Shown here one piece after another: positions 41,514 through 49,405 of a DNA stretch of 64,000 nt (position 1 is its first letter; the number at the start of each line of letters is the position of its first letter). Below the pieces are notes generated by a model that was not told the DNA's origin, did not search any database, and saw only the letters and a program-made list of their open reading frames with translations. Made by a program: the position numbers and the translations under genes. Origin of the DNA: Gemmatimonas groenlandica (GTDB taxonomy: Bacteria; Gemmatimonadota; Gemmatimonadetes; Gemmatimonadales; Gemmatimonadaceae); NCBI RefSeq assembly GCF_013004105.1, contig NZ_CP053085.1, positions 3,224,001-3,288,000 of the forward strand. Reading direction: 5' to 3'.

Positions 41514-41990
41514 CAATACAAACCGCTTGCCGACCGCATCCGCACAGGGAGCGCATGCGCCAGGCGCCACGCGCTTCGAACGCAGCTTGAGCGTGTACTG
41601 ACCAGCAATTTTCCTGCTTGGCCTCCATCGTCGTATGTTCGGCCAGGGGTGGCGATTGACCGGGGAGCTACGCCGCACCAAAAGAACATCGGTGTACAGT
41701 GGCCCAGCATTCGGGTCGAACTCCGCGAACGACTCGACGACCCACAGCTACGGATCGCACCTGACGTCTACGCTCCCGACGAGATCGCGGCGCGCTTTCA
41801 TCACGCCATCGTAAACGTCATCCGTTACGCGAGACCAACGGCACGAGTGCCCGGACTGCGTTGGCATTCGCATCGAGACCTCGCGCAAAAGCCGTCGAGT
41901 CCCGTCACCGATTCCGGCGGAATCCGGCCCGAGCCCGGGCAATGTGGTTGCAACCGGCAAGAACGTGTGCAGGCAGGCGCTGCCTTAAAG
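41506..41990 (+). pseudogene. Mobile mystery protein B (Fic domain), frameshifted remnant
   Basis: A GTG at 41506 overlaps the mmpA stop, where protein B should begin, but the frame ends after 31 codons. Downstream, LHRRMFGQGWRLTGELRRT is readable from 41623 in one frame. KNIGVQWPSIRVELRERLDD followed by YAPDEIAARFHHAIV is readable near 41675-41815 in another. NVVATGKNVCRQAL occurs near 41940-41980 in a third. In order, these match the middle of mobile mystery protein B (HRRMFGxxWRWAGxFRxTEKNIGV, then PPDEIAxRFHHxLVxIHPF). The HPFxxGNGR catalytic loop is not recoverable. At least two frameshifts are needed. Confidence 0.75.
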
Positions 41991-42028
41991 TCGACGACAC
42001 GCACCGCAACCGTAGAAAGCAGCGCGGT

Positions 42029-42916
42029 CTAGTGGACGGCCACCTTTGGCGGGCCCGCGTTGAGCGCTCCCCCGATATGCTGGTGCGCTTGCACAGTGAG
42101 CTCACTAATCGCTGCGCAAAGCGCGCCAGATACCTGGACCGTGACTTCGACAGCGCGACGAACCGCGTTATCGAAGGGCTCCTCGAAATCATCAGGCTGC
42201 AATCTTCGAATCTGAGATTTGACAGTTGAGCAGAATGAAGTGATCTCGTCGTCGCTCGGAAGGTCGTCGCCCAAGATGTGCAGATATGCGAGGAGATCTG
42301 CCGTAGGATAATAGGTGTTCAGCGTGTTCCAGCCGCTCACATGCTCGAGAATCGCCATGGGGAGGTTGAGACCCGCGAGCGCCGTTTTCATTACTGCCTT
42401 GTCTGCGTGAAACGCGGTTTTATCTCGCGCCCGAGCGAAATAGCCCGACTTGACGCTGGCTGTTAGCGGATGTTCAAGAATGGCCTGGAGCGCCATGCTG
42501 TACTTCGCGAACTGCTCGTGCTTTACCACATCCGCTGCCACCTTCAGCGTCTCACACGTCATTGCGCCGATGAGCAGTCCACCGGTAATGCGACGTCGTA
42601 CAGATACGCTGTCATCATCTCCGATAGGATCGATCACCGCGTTCACAAGGAAGAGAAGGCTGTTGGTAAGCTTTGTGAGACGAAGCAGATCGACGAAAGC
42701 GGGCTCGGCGAGCTCCCGCCGGGCGATGTCGATCGGCAGCGCAATATGGCATTCCTTTCGAAGACTCTGACGGCGCCGAAAAGCGTGAGCATGCTGCTCA
42801 TCCGATACCTGCTCTTTGGCTTTCTGGTTCGACGCTTGACGCCGCTCCGCCGCCCTTTGCTTCTGTCGCCGTCTCTTTTCGTTCGGCTTCCCGTTCATCG
42901 GCGCCCTCCGGATCAT
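42029..42916 (-). CDS. Unknown protein at the end of the restriction operon
   Basis: 295 aa; an ATG at 42898 is an alternative start. The first 50 residues are Lys/Arg/Gln-rich and helical (KRRRQKQRAAERRQASNQKAKEQ). The rest looks alpha-helical: FVDLLRLTKLTNSLLFLVNAVID, RITGGLLIGAMTCETLKVAADVV and NTYYPTADLLAYLHILGDDLPSDDE. There is no signal peptide and no motif I know. It starts 5 nt after the hsdR stop on the same strand, so it is likely the last gene of the island transcript. Confidence 0.7.
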   Translation of the reverse strand: MIRRAPMNGKPNEKRRRQKQRAAERRQASNQKAKEQVSDEQHAHAFRRRQSLRKECHIALPIDIARRELAEPAFVDLLRLTKLTNSLLFLVNAVIDPIGDDDSVSVRRRITGGLLIGAMTCETLKVAADVVKHEQFAKYSMALQAILEHPLTASVKSGYFARARDKTAFHADKAVMKTALAGLNLPMAILEHVSGWNTLNTYYPTADLLAYLHILGDDLPSDDEITSFCSTVKSQIRRLQPDDFEEPFDNAVRRAVEVTVQVSGALCAAISELTVQAHQHIGGALNAGPPKVAVH

Positions 42917-42920
42917 GGCC

Positions 42921-45900
42921 CTACAGCGGACTCGTCATCTCATACACCATATCACCCACGAACCGCTTGAACGACTCGTTTTCCACGTACAGCTTGTAGA
43001 CCAGCGTGTCATCCTTCAGCAGGTGCTGCATGACGCGCCCGAGTGCCTGATCATGCGCCATGCGTGCGGTATGTGGAGTGTTCTCGCGCGCGTTCTGGTA
43101 GGCCGCATCGGCGGCAACCTTCGGAGCGATGTCTTCACGGATGCGCTTCGCCACGCGATCGGTATCGGTGAACAACGTTGAGAATTGCTCGTTGAACGAC
43201 TTCAGAATGATGCTGAGTCTATCCAACTCGGGCTCTGGGATAAAGCCGCCCGCCGTAGCGGGAACGGGAGCGATTTCCGCGTTCTTGTCCTCTAGGGCGA
43301 TCTTCATTACCGCCTTCTTCTCGACGCGGTAGCTGTCCATGTCGATTGCCTCGAGAATTCCTTTGGCAAGGTCCTCTTCCCTCGGCGCTGGCAATTTGGG
43401 CGTGAGAAGATCGAGGAAGATCGACAGCTTCTCCCACTCGACGTTGCTGTAAGGAATCACCGACGAGAGAAACGCGTAGGTGCGACAGAGCACCTTGGCC
43501 TTTCCCTTGAACGCCACCTGCGCCTCTTCATCAAGCTGCCCAACATAGACGGCCACGCACGCATCAAGAATCGGGTCGAGCTTGTCACGGTCCGCGCCAG
43601 CGAGGAACAGCTCAGCGAGCTTCTGCACCTGATCGGGCGCATACACTTGCGACGCATCCAGTGCCGTCTTGAGGTCGTGTAGCTTGTTCGGGTCTGTCTC
43701 GTCGGCCAACAGCGTCGTGCGATAATAGTCCTGAAAAGCGAACGTGATCGCTTCGCTATTGTTCTGGAAGTCGAGGACGAAGCAGTCGTGCTTCTGAGGG
43801 TGCGCGCGATTGAGACGGGACAGTGTCTGCACAGCCTTGATCCCCGAGAGCGGCTTATCCACGTACATCGTGTGCAAGAGTGGCTCATCGTATCCAGTTT
43901 GGAACTTGTCGGCGCAGATGAGGAAGCGATACGGGTCGACCTGGATCCTCGCAGCAATATCGCCGCTTGCGAATCCATTGAGCGACGATTCGCTCACCTT
44001 GCCGCTGCCGAAGTCGTGCTCTCCCGAGAAGGCAACGATGGCTTTGTACGGGCTCTTGCGCTCTGCAAGGTACGCGTTGAAAGCATCGAAGTACTGGATG
44101 GCCCGCTCGATACTGCTGCAGATCACCATCGCCCGAGCCTGCCCGCCGATCTTGCCAGCAGTAATCACCTGCTCGTGGAAGTGGTCTACCATGATCTCGG
44201 CTTTCAGCCGAATTGCGTGATCGTGGCTCTCCACGTACTTGCGCAATTTCTTCTTCGCCCGCTTGGTGTCGAATTCCGGATCGTTCTCGGTCTTCGCCAC
44301 CAGCTTGTAGTAGCTGGCCACCGGCGTGTACGCCTTGAGCACGTCAAGGATGAAGCCCTCCTCGACCGCCTGCTTCATCGTGTAAATGTGGAAGGGACGG
44401 TGCTTGACCTTGCCTTCACCGTCGGCGGGCAGCGCCTCGCCGAACATTTCCAACGTTTTGTTCTTGGGTGTAGCCGTGAACGCGAAGTAGCTGGCGTTCG
44501 TCAGCATTTTTCGCGCGGCCATACGCTTCTCGAGCGCGGCGTTGACCGTGTCCTCCGGGTCAGATGCTTCTTCCTCGTTCTCATCTGCATCGTGACCAGC
44601 ACGACCAAGCGTCTGGCTCATCGCCGCGGAGGTCTTCCCTCCCTGACTTGAATGCGCTTCGTCGATGACAATCGCGAACGCCTTTTCGCTCTCTGTCTCG
44701 ACTTCGTTCATGATGACCGGGAACTTCTGCACCGTCGAAACGATGATCTTCTTCCCCTGTTCGATGAACTTGCGCAGGTCACCTGAGCGCTCGGCATGAC
44801 CAACGGTGGCACCCACCTGCATGAATTGCTTGATGGTCGCCTGAATCTGGCTGTCGAGGATGCGCCGGTCAGTAACTACGATGACCGAGTCGAACACCGC
44901 TTTGTCATCGCGCTTGAGCCCAATGAGCTGGTGCGCCAGCCACGCGATGGAATTCGACTTGCCGCTCCCCGCCGAGTGCTGAATCAAGTAGCGCTTGCCG
45001 GCGCCATGTTCGCGCACGTCTGCCAGCGCCTCCCGTACGAGCCGGAGCTGGTGGAATCGCGGCCACACCTGGCTGCGCTTCTTCTTGCCAGTCTTGGGGT
45101 TCTTCTCCTCGACGATCTGCGCATAGTTCTCGAGAATGTTTGTCAGCCCCGCCGGCGTGAGGACCTCTTTCCACAGGTACTCGGTCTTGAGGCCGTACGG
45201 ATTTGGCGGGTTGCCTCCGCCATCGTTGTGTCCCGTGTTGAAGGGCAGGAACCAGGAGCCCTTCCCTCGTAACTCGGTGCACATGCGCACCTCGGCGTCG
45301 TCCACCGCGAAGTGCACCACGCAGCGCCCGAACTCGAAAATCCGTTCACGAGGGTCACGGTCGCGCTTATACTGTTCCACCGCGTCGGCGACGGTCTGCT
45401 TGGTGAGGCTGTTCTTCAGCTCGAAGGTGGCGATGGGCAAGCCGTTGATGAATAGCCCCAAATCGAGTGCGCGACGTGTTTCGTGGATGCTATAGGCAAG
45501 CTGGCGCGTGATCGAGAAGCGATTCGCCGAGTGCAACGCTTCGGCCTTGTCGTTACCCGCCGAAGGCGTGCCGTAGAACAACTCAAAGTGCAGCGGGCCG
45601 TGGTCAACGCCCTTCCGCAGCACATCGATCACGCCGCGTTTGCCAATCTCGCTCGAGAGGCGAGCGAGGAACTTGAGGCGGTTGATGTCCTTCGCGCCGT
45701 TGGCGCTGACTATCTCGAGCTTGGCGAACCTATCGGGCTGAGTGGCGCTCAGGAATGCGAAGAGCTGGGCCACGTCGAGCGCGTGCGCGCGGTCGAAGTC
45801 CTGCGGGCTGCCGGCGGTGTAACCGGTGCCACCGTATGCCGGCGGGCGTTCAGCCACGCGGTTCGGCGCTACGGCGAGGCCGGTGGTGCCGGTCATATGC

Positions 45901-45947
45901 CGGACGATGATGGACTCGAGTCCCCTTTCGCTGATGTCGGTGGTCAT
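42921..45947 (-). CDS. hsdR: Type I restriction enzyme, R subunit
   Basis: 1008 aa. The N-terminal nuclease region has LFINGLPIATFELKNSLT (E-x-K of the PD-D/ExK fold). The SF2 translocase follows with Walker A (HSAGSGKSNSIAW, about residue 325), DEAHSSQGG, the FAFTATPKNKTLE motif and SRLNRAHPQKHDCFVLDFQN. The C-terminal helical region binds the M/S core. HsdR cleaves DNA at a distance after ATP-driven translocation. Unlike the other subunits it is separated from the upstream genes by 357 bp holding a tandem repeat. GGGGA stands seven bases before its ATG. Confidence 0.95.
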   Translation of the reverse strand: MTTDISERGLESIIVRHMTGTTGLAVAPNRVAERPPAYGGTGYTAGSPQDFDRAHALDVAQLFAFLSATQPDRFAKLEIVSANGAKDINRLKFLARLSSEIGKRGVIDVLRKGVDHGPLHFELFYGTPSAGNDKAEALHSANRFSITRQLAYSIHETRRALDLGLFINGLPIATFELKNSLTKQTVADAVEQYKRDRDPRERIFEFGRCVVHFAVDDAEVRMCTELRGKGSWFLPFNTGHNDGGGNPPNPYGLKTEYLWKEVLTPAGLTNILENYAQIVEEKNPKTGKKKRSQVWPRFHQLRLVREALADVREHGAGKRYLIQHSAGSGKSNSIAWLAHQLIGLKRDDKAVFDSVIVVTDRRILDSQIQATIKQFMQVGATVGHAERSGDLRKFIEQGKKIIVSTVQKFPVIMNEVETESEKAFAIVIDEAHSSQGGKTSAAMSQTLGRAGHDADENEEEASDPEDTVNAALEKRMAARKMLTNASYFAFTATPKNKTLEMFGEALPADGEGKVKHRPFHIYTMKQAVEEGFILDVLKAYTPVASYYKLVAKTENDPEFDTKRAKKKLRKYVESHDHAIRLKAEIMVDHFHEQVITAGKIGGQARAMVICSSIERAIQYFDAFNAYLAERKSPYKAIVAFSGEHDFGSGKVSESSLNGFASGDIAARIQVDPYRFLICADKFQTGYDEPLLHTMYVDKPLSGIKAVQTLSRLNRAHPQKHDCFVLDFQNNSEAITFAFQDYYRTTLLADETDPNKLHDLKTALDASQVYAPDQVQKLAELFLAGADRDKLDPILDACVAVYVGQLDEEAQVAFKGKAKVLCRTYAFLSSVIPYSNVEWEKLSIFLDLLTPKLPAPREEDLAKGILEAIDMDSYRVEKKAVMKIALEDKNAEIAPVPATAGGFIPEPELDRLSIILKSFNEQFSTLFTDTDRVAKRIREDIAPKVAADAAYQNARENTPHTARMAHDQALGRVMQHLLKDDTLVYKLYVENESFKRFVGDMVYEMTSPL

Positions 45948-46160
45948 GTGTCATCCCCAAAGGCGCCCTGAGGTTTAGCCATCAAGCAACCATCAATCAA
46001 AGCAGAAATCGGTAAAACATTACCAGTGAATGACTTAGTTATGGCGCGCTCATCAATGAGACGCACGGCGATCAAGTACCCATCAAGTAAATTTCGTATC
46101 AGCACGTCGACGGCCGGTTTGGCGGAGTCGACCGACGGTCAGAGCAGTGACCGTCACCCC

Positions 46161-46196
46161 CTTTGCTAAACCCTTTGCTAAAACCTTTGCTAAACC
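46161..46196. repeat. Three 12-bp tandem repeats upstream of hsdR
   Basis: CTTTGCTAAACC is repeated three times (46161-46172, 46173-46184 with one or two changes, 46185-46196). A looser fourth half (AGCAAAGCGCTAAACCG) follows near 46217-46233. They sit in the 357-bp gap (45948-46304) between the AlbA-type gene and hsdR. Several CATCAAG motifs (45977, 46073, 46082) also occur there. No intact gene is seen in this gap, so it is probably the hsdR promoter region. Confidence 0.75.
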
Positions 46197-46304
46197 GCCG
46201 GCAACTATCCAAAGCTAGCAAAGCGCTAAACCGTTGATTGACATCCGCTTGCGCTTTAGCTCGATCATGAACTACCACGCTGGATAGACACTCGCTTTGC
46301 TTGA

Positions 46305-47993
46305 TCATGCACGCTTCGGTGCTGTCGAGATGGGCTTCTTGCTCACCCATTTCGACTTTGTTCGGGTGCCTTGGTTGACAATCTTTTCGGCATTCCGCAG
46401 CTCCTGCAGCAGGTTGTGGACCTTGCGCCGTTTCTGCACGTCGGACATCCGGTCTGGCAGTTTGGGCAGCAAGAGCTCGTCGACGTGCTGGCGCGCGACC
46501 GGACCGTGCTCCTGGATGAGGGCCAGGATCATGTCCAGATACCACTGCTTGTCGAAGCCGCGCTCACGGATATGCCGCGCCACGTCGCCGGTGGCCTTGG
46601 CCATGGTGCCGGACACCATGACGCTCGGATAGCGGCCCTCCACCAAGCCCGCCGACTTGAGTCGCTTGTGATCTTCGCGCGTGATCCGCCGGCCCTTCTG
46701 AATCCGATCAAGCAGCAGCACCTGCGGCAGCGACAAACTAGACTGCTCCATGAGCAGGCGTGTGTAGCGCTCGTCGAGAATCTGACCAGGAATGCTCACG
46801 CTGACCTGCCCAGGCTGATCGAGATCATAGTCGGGCAGCGGAAACGAGCGCCGACGTTGCGTCTCGAACATGCGCTTGATGCCACCGCCCTGCGTGTCGA
46901 TCAGGTTGAGCTCCACCATCGCATCGGCAAGGAACGGATTGCGATACAACAACTGCGGCGCATCCTGCTCGATCACCGTCTGCACGCTCCCTGGCAGAAA
47001 CTCTCCGATGTTGGTGATCAGCACGCGATCGGGGAACTCGACCACCGCGATCCGCGCATGACGTCGATAGTCCTGATGCGCGATGCTGTTGTGCAAGGCC
47101 TCACGGATCACCCATGGGTCGTACTGGGTGAGCTCCTGCGGAAAGAGTGTACCGCTCGGCAGTGCACGCACGGTGAGATTGCGCAAACGTTTCAGAAGCC
47201 GGTCACCCACCAGCAGGAATGGCGGCGCGAAATGCTCGTAATCCAGTTCGCGATTCTCCGCGTCCTTGAGCAGCCACGAGACCTTTGCGACGGCCGGTGT
47301 AAGCAGCGTGGCTGACTCGGCGCGGCCGAGCAGAACTAGCGCCGCGTTGGTCACCTCGCCCTGCTTCAGCAATCGCGCCTTGTTCAGAAACGTCAGGTCA
47401 TCCCACTGCGCCAGTTCGCCGGACTGCGACGGATGCTTGACGAGGAACTGCTCCCGCGCCTTGGCAATCGCTTCGGGATTAAGATCGGCCAGCGTGGCAC
47501 GGTGACACGTTTCAGCAGACCAATCGCTGCCGCGTGTCCACAGGGCACGCTCCTTGGCCGGGTGTTTGACCAGTTCCGTCTTGCTGTTCCCAACACGGCA
47601 GTAGGCAACACCCGCAAACGTGCAGGGCCGGTCCCGTGCGGGGCCAACGGCGAGCATCACGACCCGACCGTCCGGATGATCAACGAGATGTACGTCGATT
47701 CCAGGATTCGGCTCAAGTAGTGCACCGAGCCAAGGCAGAAGGCCTTGGTTGCCTTTGGCCTTCGCTGCATACGGATCGAACGACGTACCCACGACGTCGT
47801 GCGTTGCATCGTCGATACCGAACACCAGATAGCCACGCGGCTGATTGCACAATCCTGCCTCATTCGCCAACGCCGAGAGGTACTCGCCGATCTGTTGCGG
47901 GTCGGTGTTGTTGCGCTTGAACTCCAGCCACTCGGTTTCAGTGGGGAGCGCACGCAACCGGTCGACGAGGGTGCTGAGATCGTTGGGGTTCAT
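46305..47993 (-). CDS. AlbA-domain (Schlafen-like) ATP-binding protein
   Basis: 562 aa. The N-terminal AlbA_2 domain has ETEWLEFKRNNTDPQQIGEYLSALANEAGL and GYLVFGIDDATHDVVG, the Schlafen/AlbA_2 core. A GHKL-like ATP-binding part follows: WVIREALHNSIAHQDYRRHARIAVVEF with ITNIGEFLPGS, then IDTQGGGIKRMFE. C-terminal winged-helix segments are suggested by LLLDRIQKGRRITREDHKRLKSAGLVEGR. Such proteins are frequent companions of type I restriction loci and are sometimes labelled RecG-like, which is misleading. It overlaps hsdS by 4 nt (ATGA). Confidence 0.82.
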   Translation of the reverse strand: MNPNDLSTLVDRLRALPTETEWLEFKRNNTDPQQIGEYLSALANEAGLCNQPRGYLVFGIDDATHDVVGTSFDPYAAKAKGNQGLLPWLGALLEPNPGIDVHLVDHPDGRVVMLAVGPARDRPCTFAGVAYCRVGNSKTELVKHPAKERALWTRGSDWSAETCHRATLADLNPEAIAKAREQFLVKHPSQSGELAQWDDLTFLNKARLLKQGEVTNAALVLLGRAESATLLTPAVAKVSWLLKDAENRELDYEHFAPPFLLVGDRLLKRLRNLTVRALPSGTLFPQELTQYDPWVIREALHNSIAHQDYRRHARIAVVEFPDRVLITNIGEFLPGSVQTVIEQDAPQLLYRNPFLADAMVELNLIDTQGGGIKRMFETQRRRSFPLPDYDLDQPGQVSVSIPGQILDERYTRLLMEQSSLSLPQVLLLDRIQKGRRITREDHKRLKSAGLVEGRYPSVMVSGTMAKATGDVARHIRERGFDKQWYLDMILALIQEHGPVARQHVDELLLPKLPDRMSDVQKRRKVHNLLQELRNAEKIVNQGTRTKSKWVSKKPISTAPKRA

Positions 47994-49405
47994 GCGACGA
48001 TCATCTCTTCATCGGTGATGTCGGCGGCGTCGACCGGATCGTTATCGTGCTCGATGATGTCGAGTGAAGCTTCGAAGGGCAGACGCGCTGCGGCCTCACG
48101 CACGTCGAGCTTGCCGGTCACGACGTCCGCGACGAGGCGAGTGCGGTATTCGCGGAGGAGGTCGATCTCGCGCTCTAGACGGGAGGTAGCGTACTCAAGT
48201 GGCTGCGATTGCGATTCGATATAGTTAACAATGCGTTCCTGCTCCTCAAGGGGACACCACAGCAACGGAAGCCCCGTAACCTGGCCGAGCCGTAAGTGTC
48301 CGACTGTGCTTCCATTAGCCTCAATATCGATGTAACGCCGAACAAGAGGTCCATAGATGCTGTGCAGCAGGAACGAAGCGTTGAGTTCCGACGTGTTCGG
48401 CCTGAAGAACATCATTCGTTGGCCCATGCATAGGTTATGCGCAGCAGGGACATGACAAGCTTCTCCTACTGGGGCTTCACGAGTAAAGAAGACATCGCCC
48501 CGTCGCGGTGCGCCACGTTGCGTCCAAAGCAAGAAATTTGCGCGGTTTGTAGCGTACGACCCCTTTGGGTTAAATCGACCATTCCGAATGTTCGTTGTAC
48601 GAACGACGATGTACTCGCCGTCGTCGATAAGCTCTGGTGTTCTGTTCTTGCAGTCGATGATCTCTGCGCACAATTGCTTGGCTCGCCGCACCTCCCAATG
48701 CGCCGGGATCTCCCCGAGCCACGGGATGCCGGAGGGCTTTAGCGGCACGGCGGGATCGAGGCCGCGGGTAACGGCGCGGTGAATGATGGCCTGCTTCTGC
48801 TCGCCCAGCAGAGCGATCACGATCCGCTTCGCCCGGATCGCCCGCTCCAGCCGCCCGTTCACCCAGTCCAGGAACCGCACGATTGCGGCTTGTTCGGCGG
48901 GGGGAGGCACCAACGCTTCGATACGTCCGAGGTCGTCGGAGTAGAGCCTGAGGCGACTTTCCACAACTCCGGTCGAAGACGCCTTTATCCGTGCCTTGTA
49001 CGCGGGCGAGCGCAGGAGATGGTGGTAGTACCAAGGCTGTGCGTCAGGATTTAAGCGGTATACGCAGTAAGCCGGACTGGATATTCCCGCGTATCTCGAG
49101 ACACCCATGCTTCCGTTCCACGCCAGCATGATGTTGATGACTAGGTCATCGGGTTCAACACACTTGTAGCCGACGAGGGAATCAGCGCGCGTGCCTATCC
49201 CTTCGGGTCCATATGCGCTGTTGCGCTGAGTGACGCCGGTGTACTGCGAAACGCGAAGAAGCTGCTCTTCGCCGGTAGTTGATCGACGGTCTGTTTCTCG
49301 CAACAAGTACTTTGTGCGGCGAACGCCCCAGTGTGCTGGCACATCACCAAGCCATCCTCCTTCGGCTGCGCGGTACTCAGGATACGGCTTGAGGTCCGCG
49401 ATCAC
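47990..49405 (-). CDS. hsdS: Type I restriction enzyme, specificity subunit
   Basis: 471 aa from a GTG at 49405 (VIADLKPYPEYR), chosen because HsdS proteins of this class start MIxDLKPYP and because it gives a GTGA overlap with herA; the frame is open to 49456. Two target-recognition halves are each introduced by a WLG(D/E)(V/I)PAHW motif (near residues 20 and 235). Each is closed by a conserved helix (EQAAIVRFLDWVNGRLERAI; EEQERIVNYIESQSQPLEYATSRLEREIDLLREYRTRLVADVVTGKLDVR). It sets the DNA site for both modification and cleavage. The target site cannot be read from the sequence. Confidence 0.95.
   Translation of the reverse strand: MIADLKPYPEYRAAEGGWLGDVPAHWGVRRTKYLLRETDRRSTTGEEQLLRVSQYTGVTQRNSAYGPEGIGTRADSLVGYKCVEPDDLVINIMLAWNGSMGVSRYAGISSPAYCVYRLNPDAQPWYYHHLLRSPAYKARIKASSTGVVESRLRLYSDDLGRIEALVPPPAEQAAIVRFLDWVNGRLERAIRAKRIVIALLGEQKQAIIHRAVTRGLDPAVPLKPSGIPWLGEIPAHWEVRRAKQLCAEIIDCKNRTPELIDDGEYIVVRTTNIRNGRFNPKGSYATNRANFLLWTQRGAPRRGDVFFTREAPVGEACHVPAAHNLCMGQRMMFFRPNTSELNASFLLHSIYGPLVRRYIDIEANGSTVGHLRLGQVTGLPLLWCPLEEQERIVNYIESQSQPLEYATSRLEREIDLLREYRTRLVADVVTGKLDVREAAARLPFEASLDIIEHDNDPVDAADITDEEMIVA

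Noticed and set aside
40773-41681. Longer N-terminus for the M28 peptidase
   Set aside because: It would run antisense through mobile mystery protein A. The ATG at 40772 gives a clean signal peptide.
46161-46196. Three 12-bp repeats considered as a CRISPR remnant
   Set aside because: There are no spacers between copies, the units are too short, and no cas gene is nearby. They are a plain tandem repeat.
46099-46545. Minus-strand frame with FSKG repeats overlapping the AlbA-type gene
   Set aside because: It overlaps the end of a clear gene by 240 bp. Its main feature, three FSKG units, is the direct translation of the 12-bp DNA repeat, so it is more likely non-coding.
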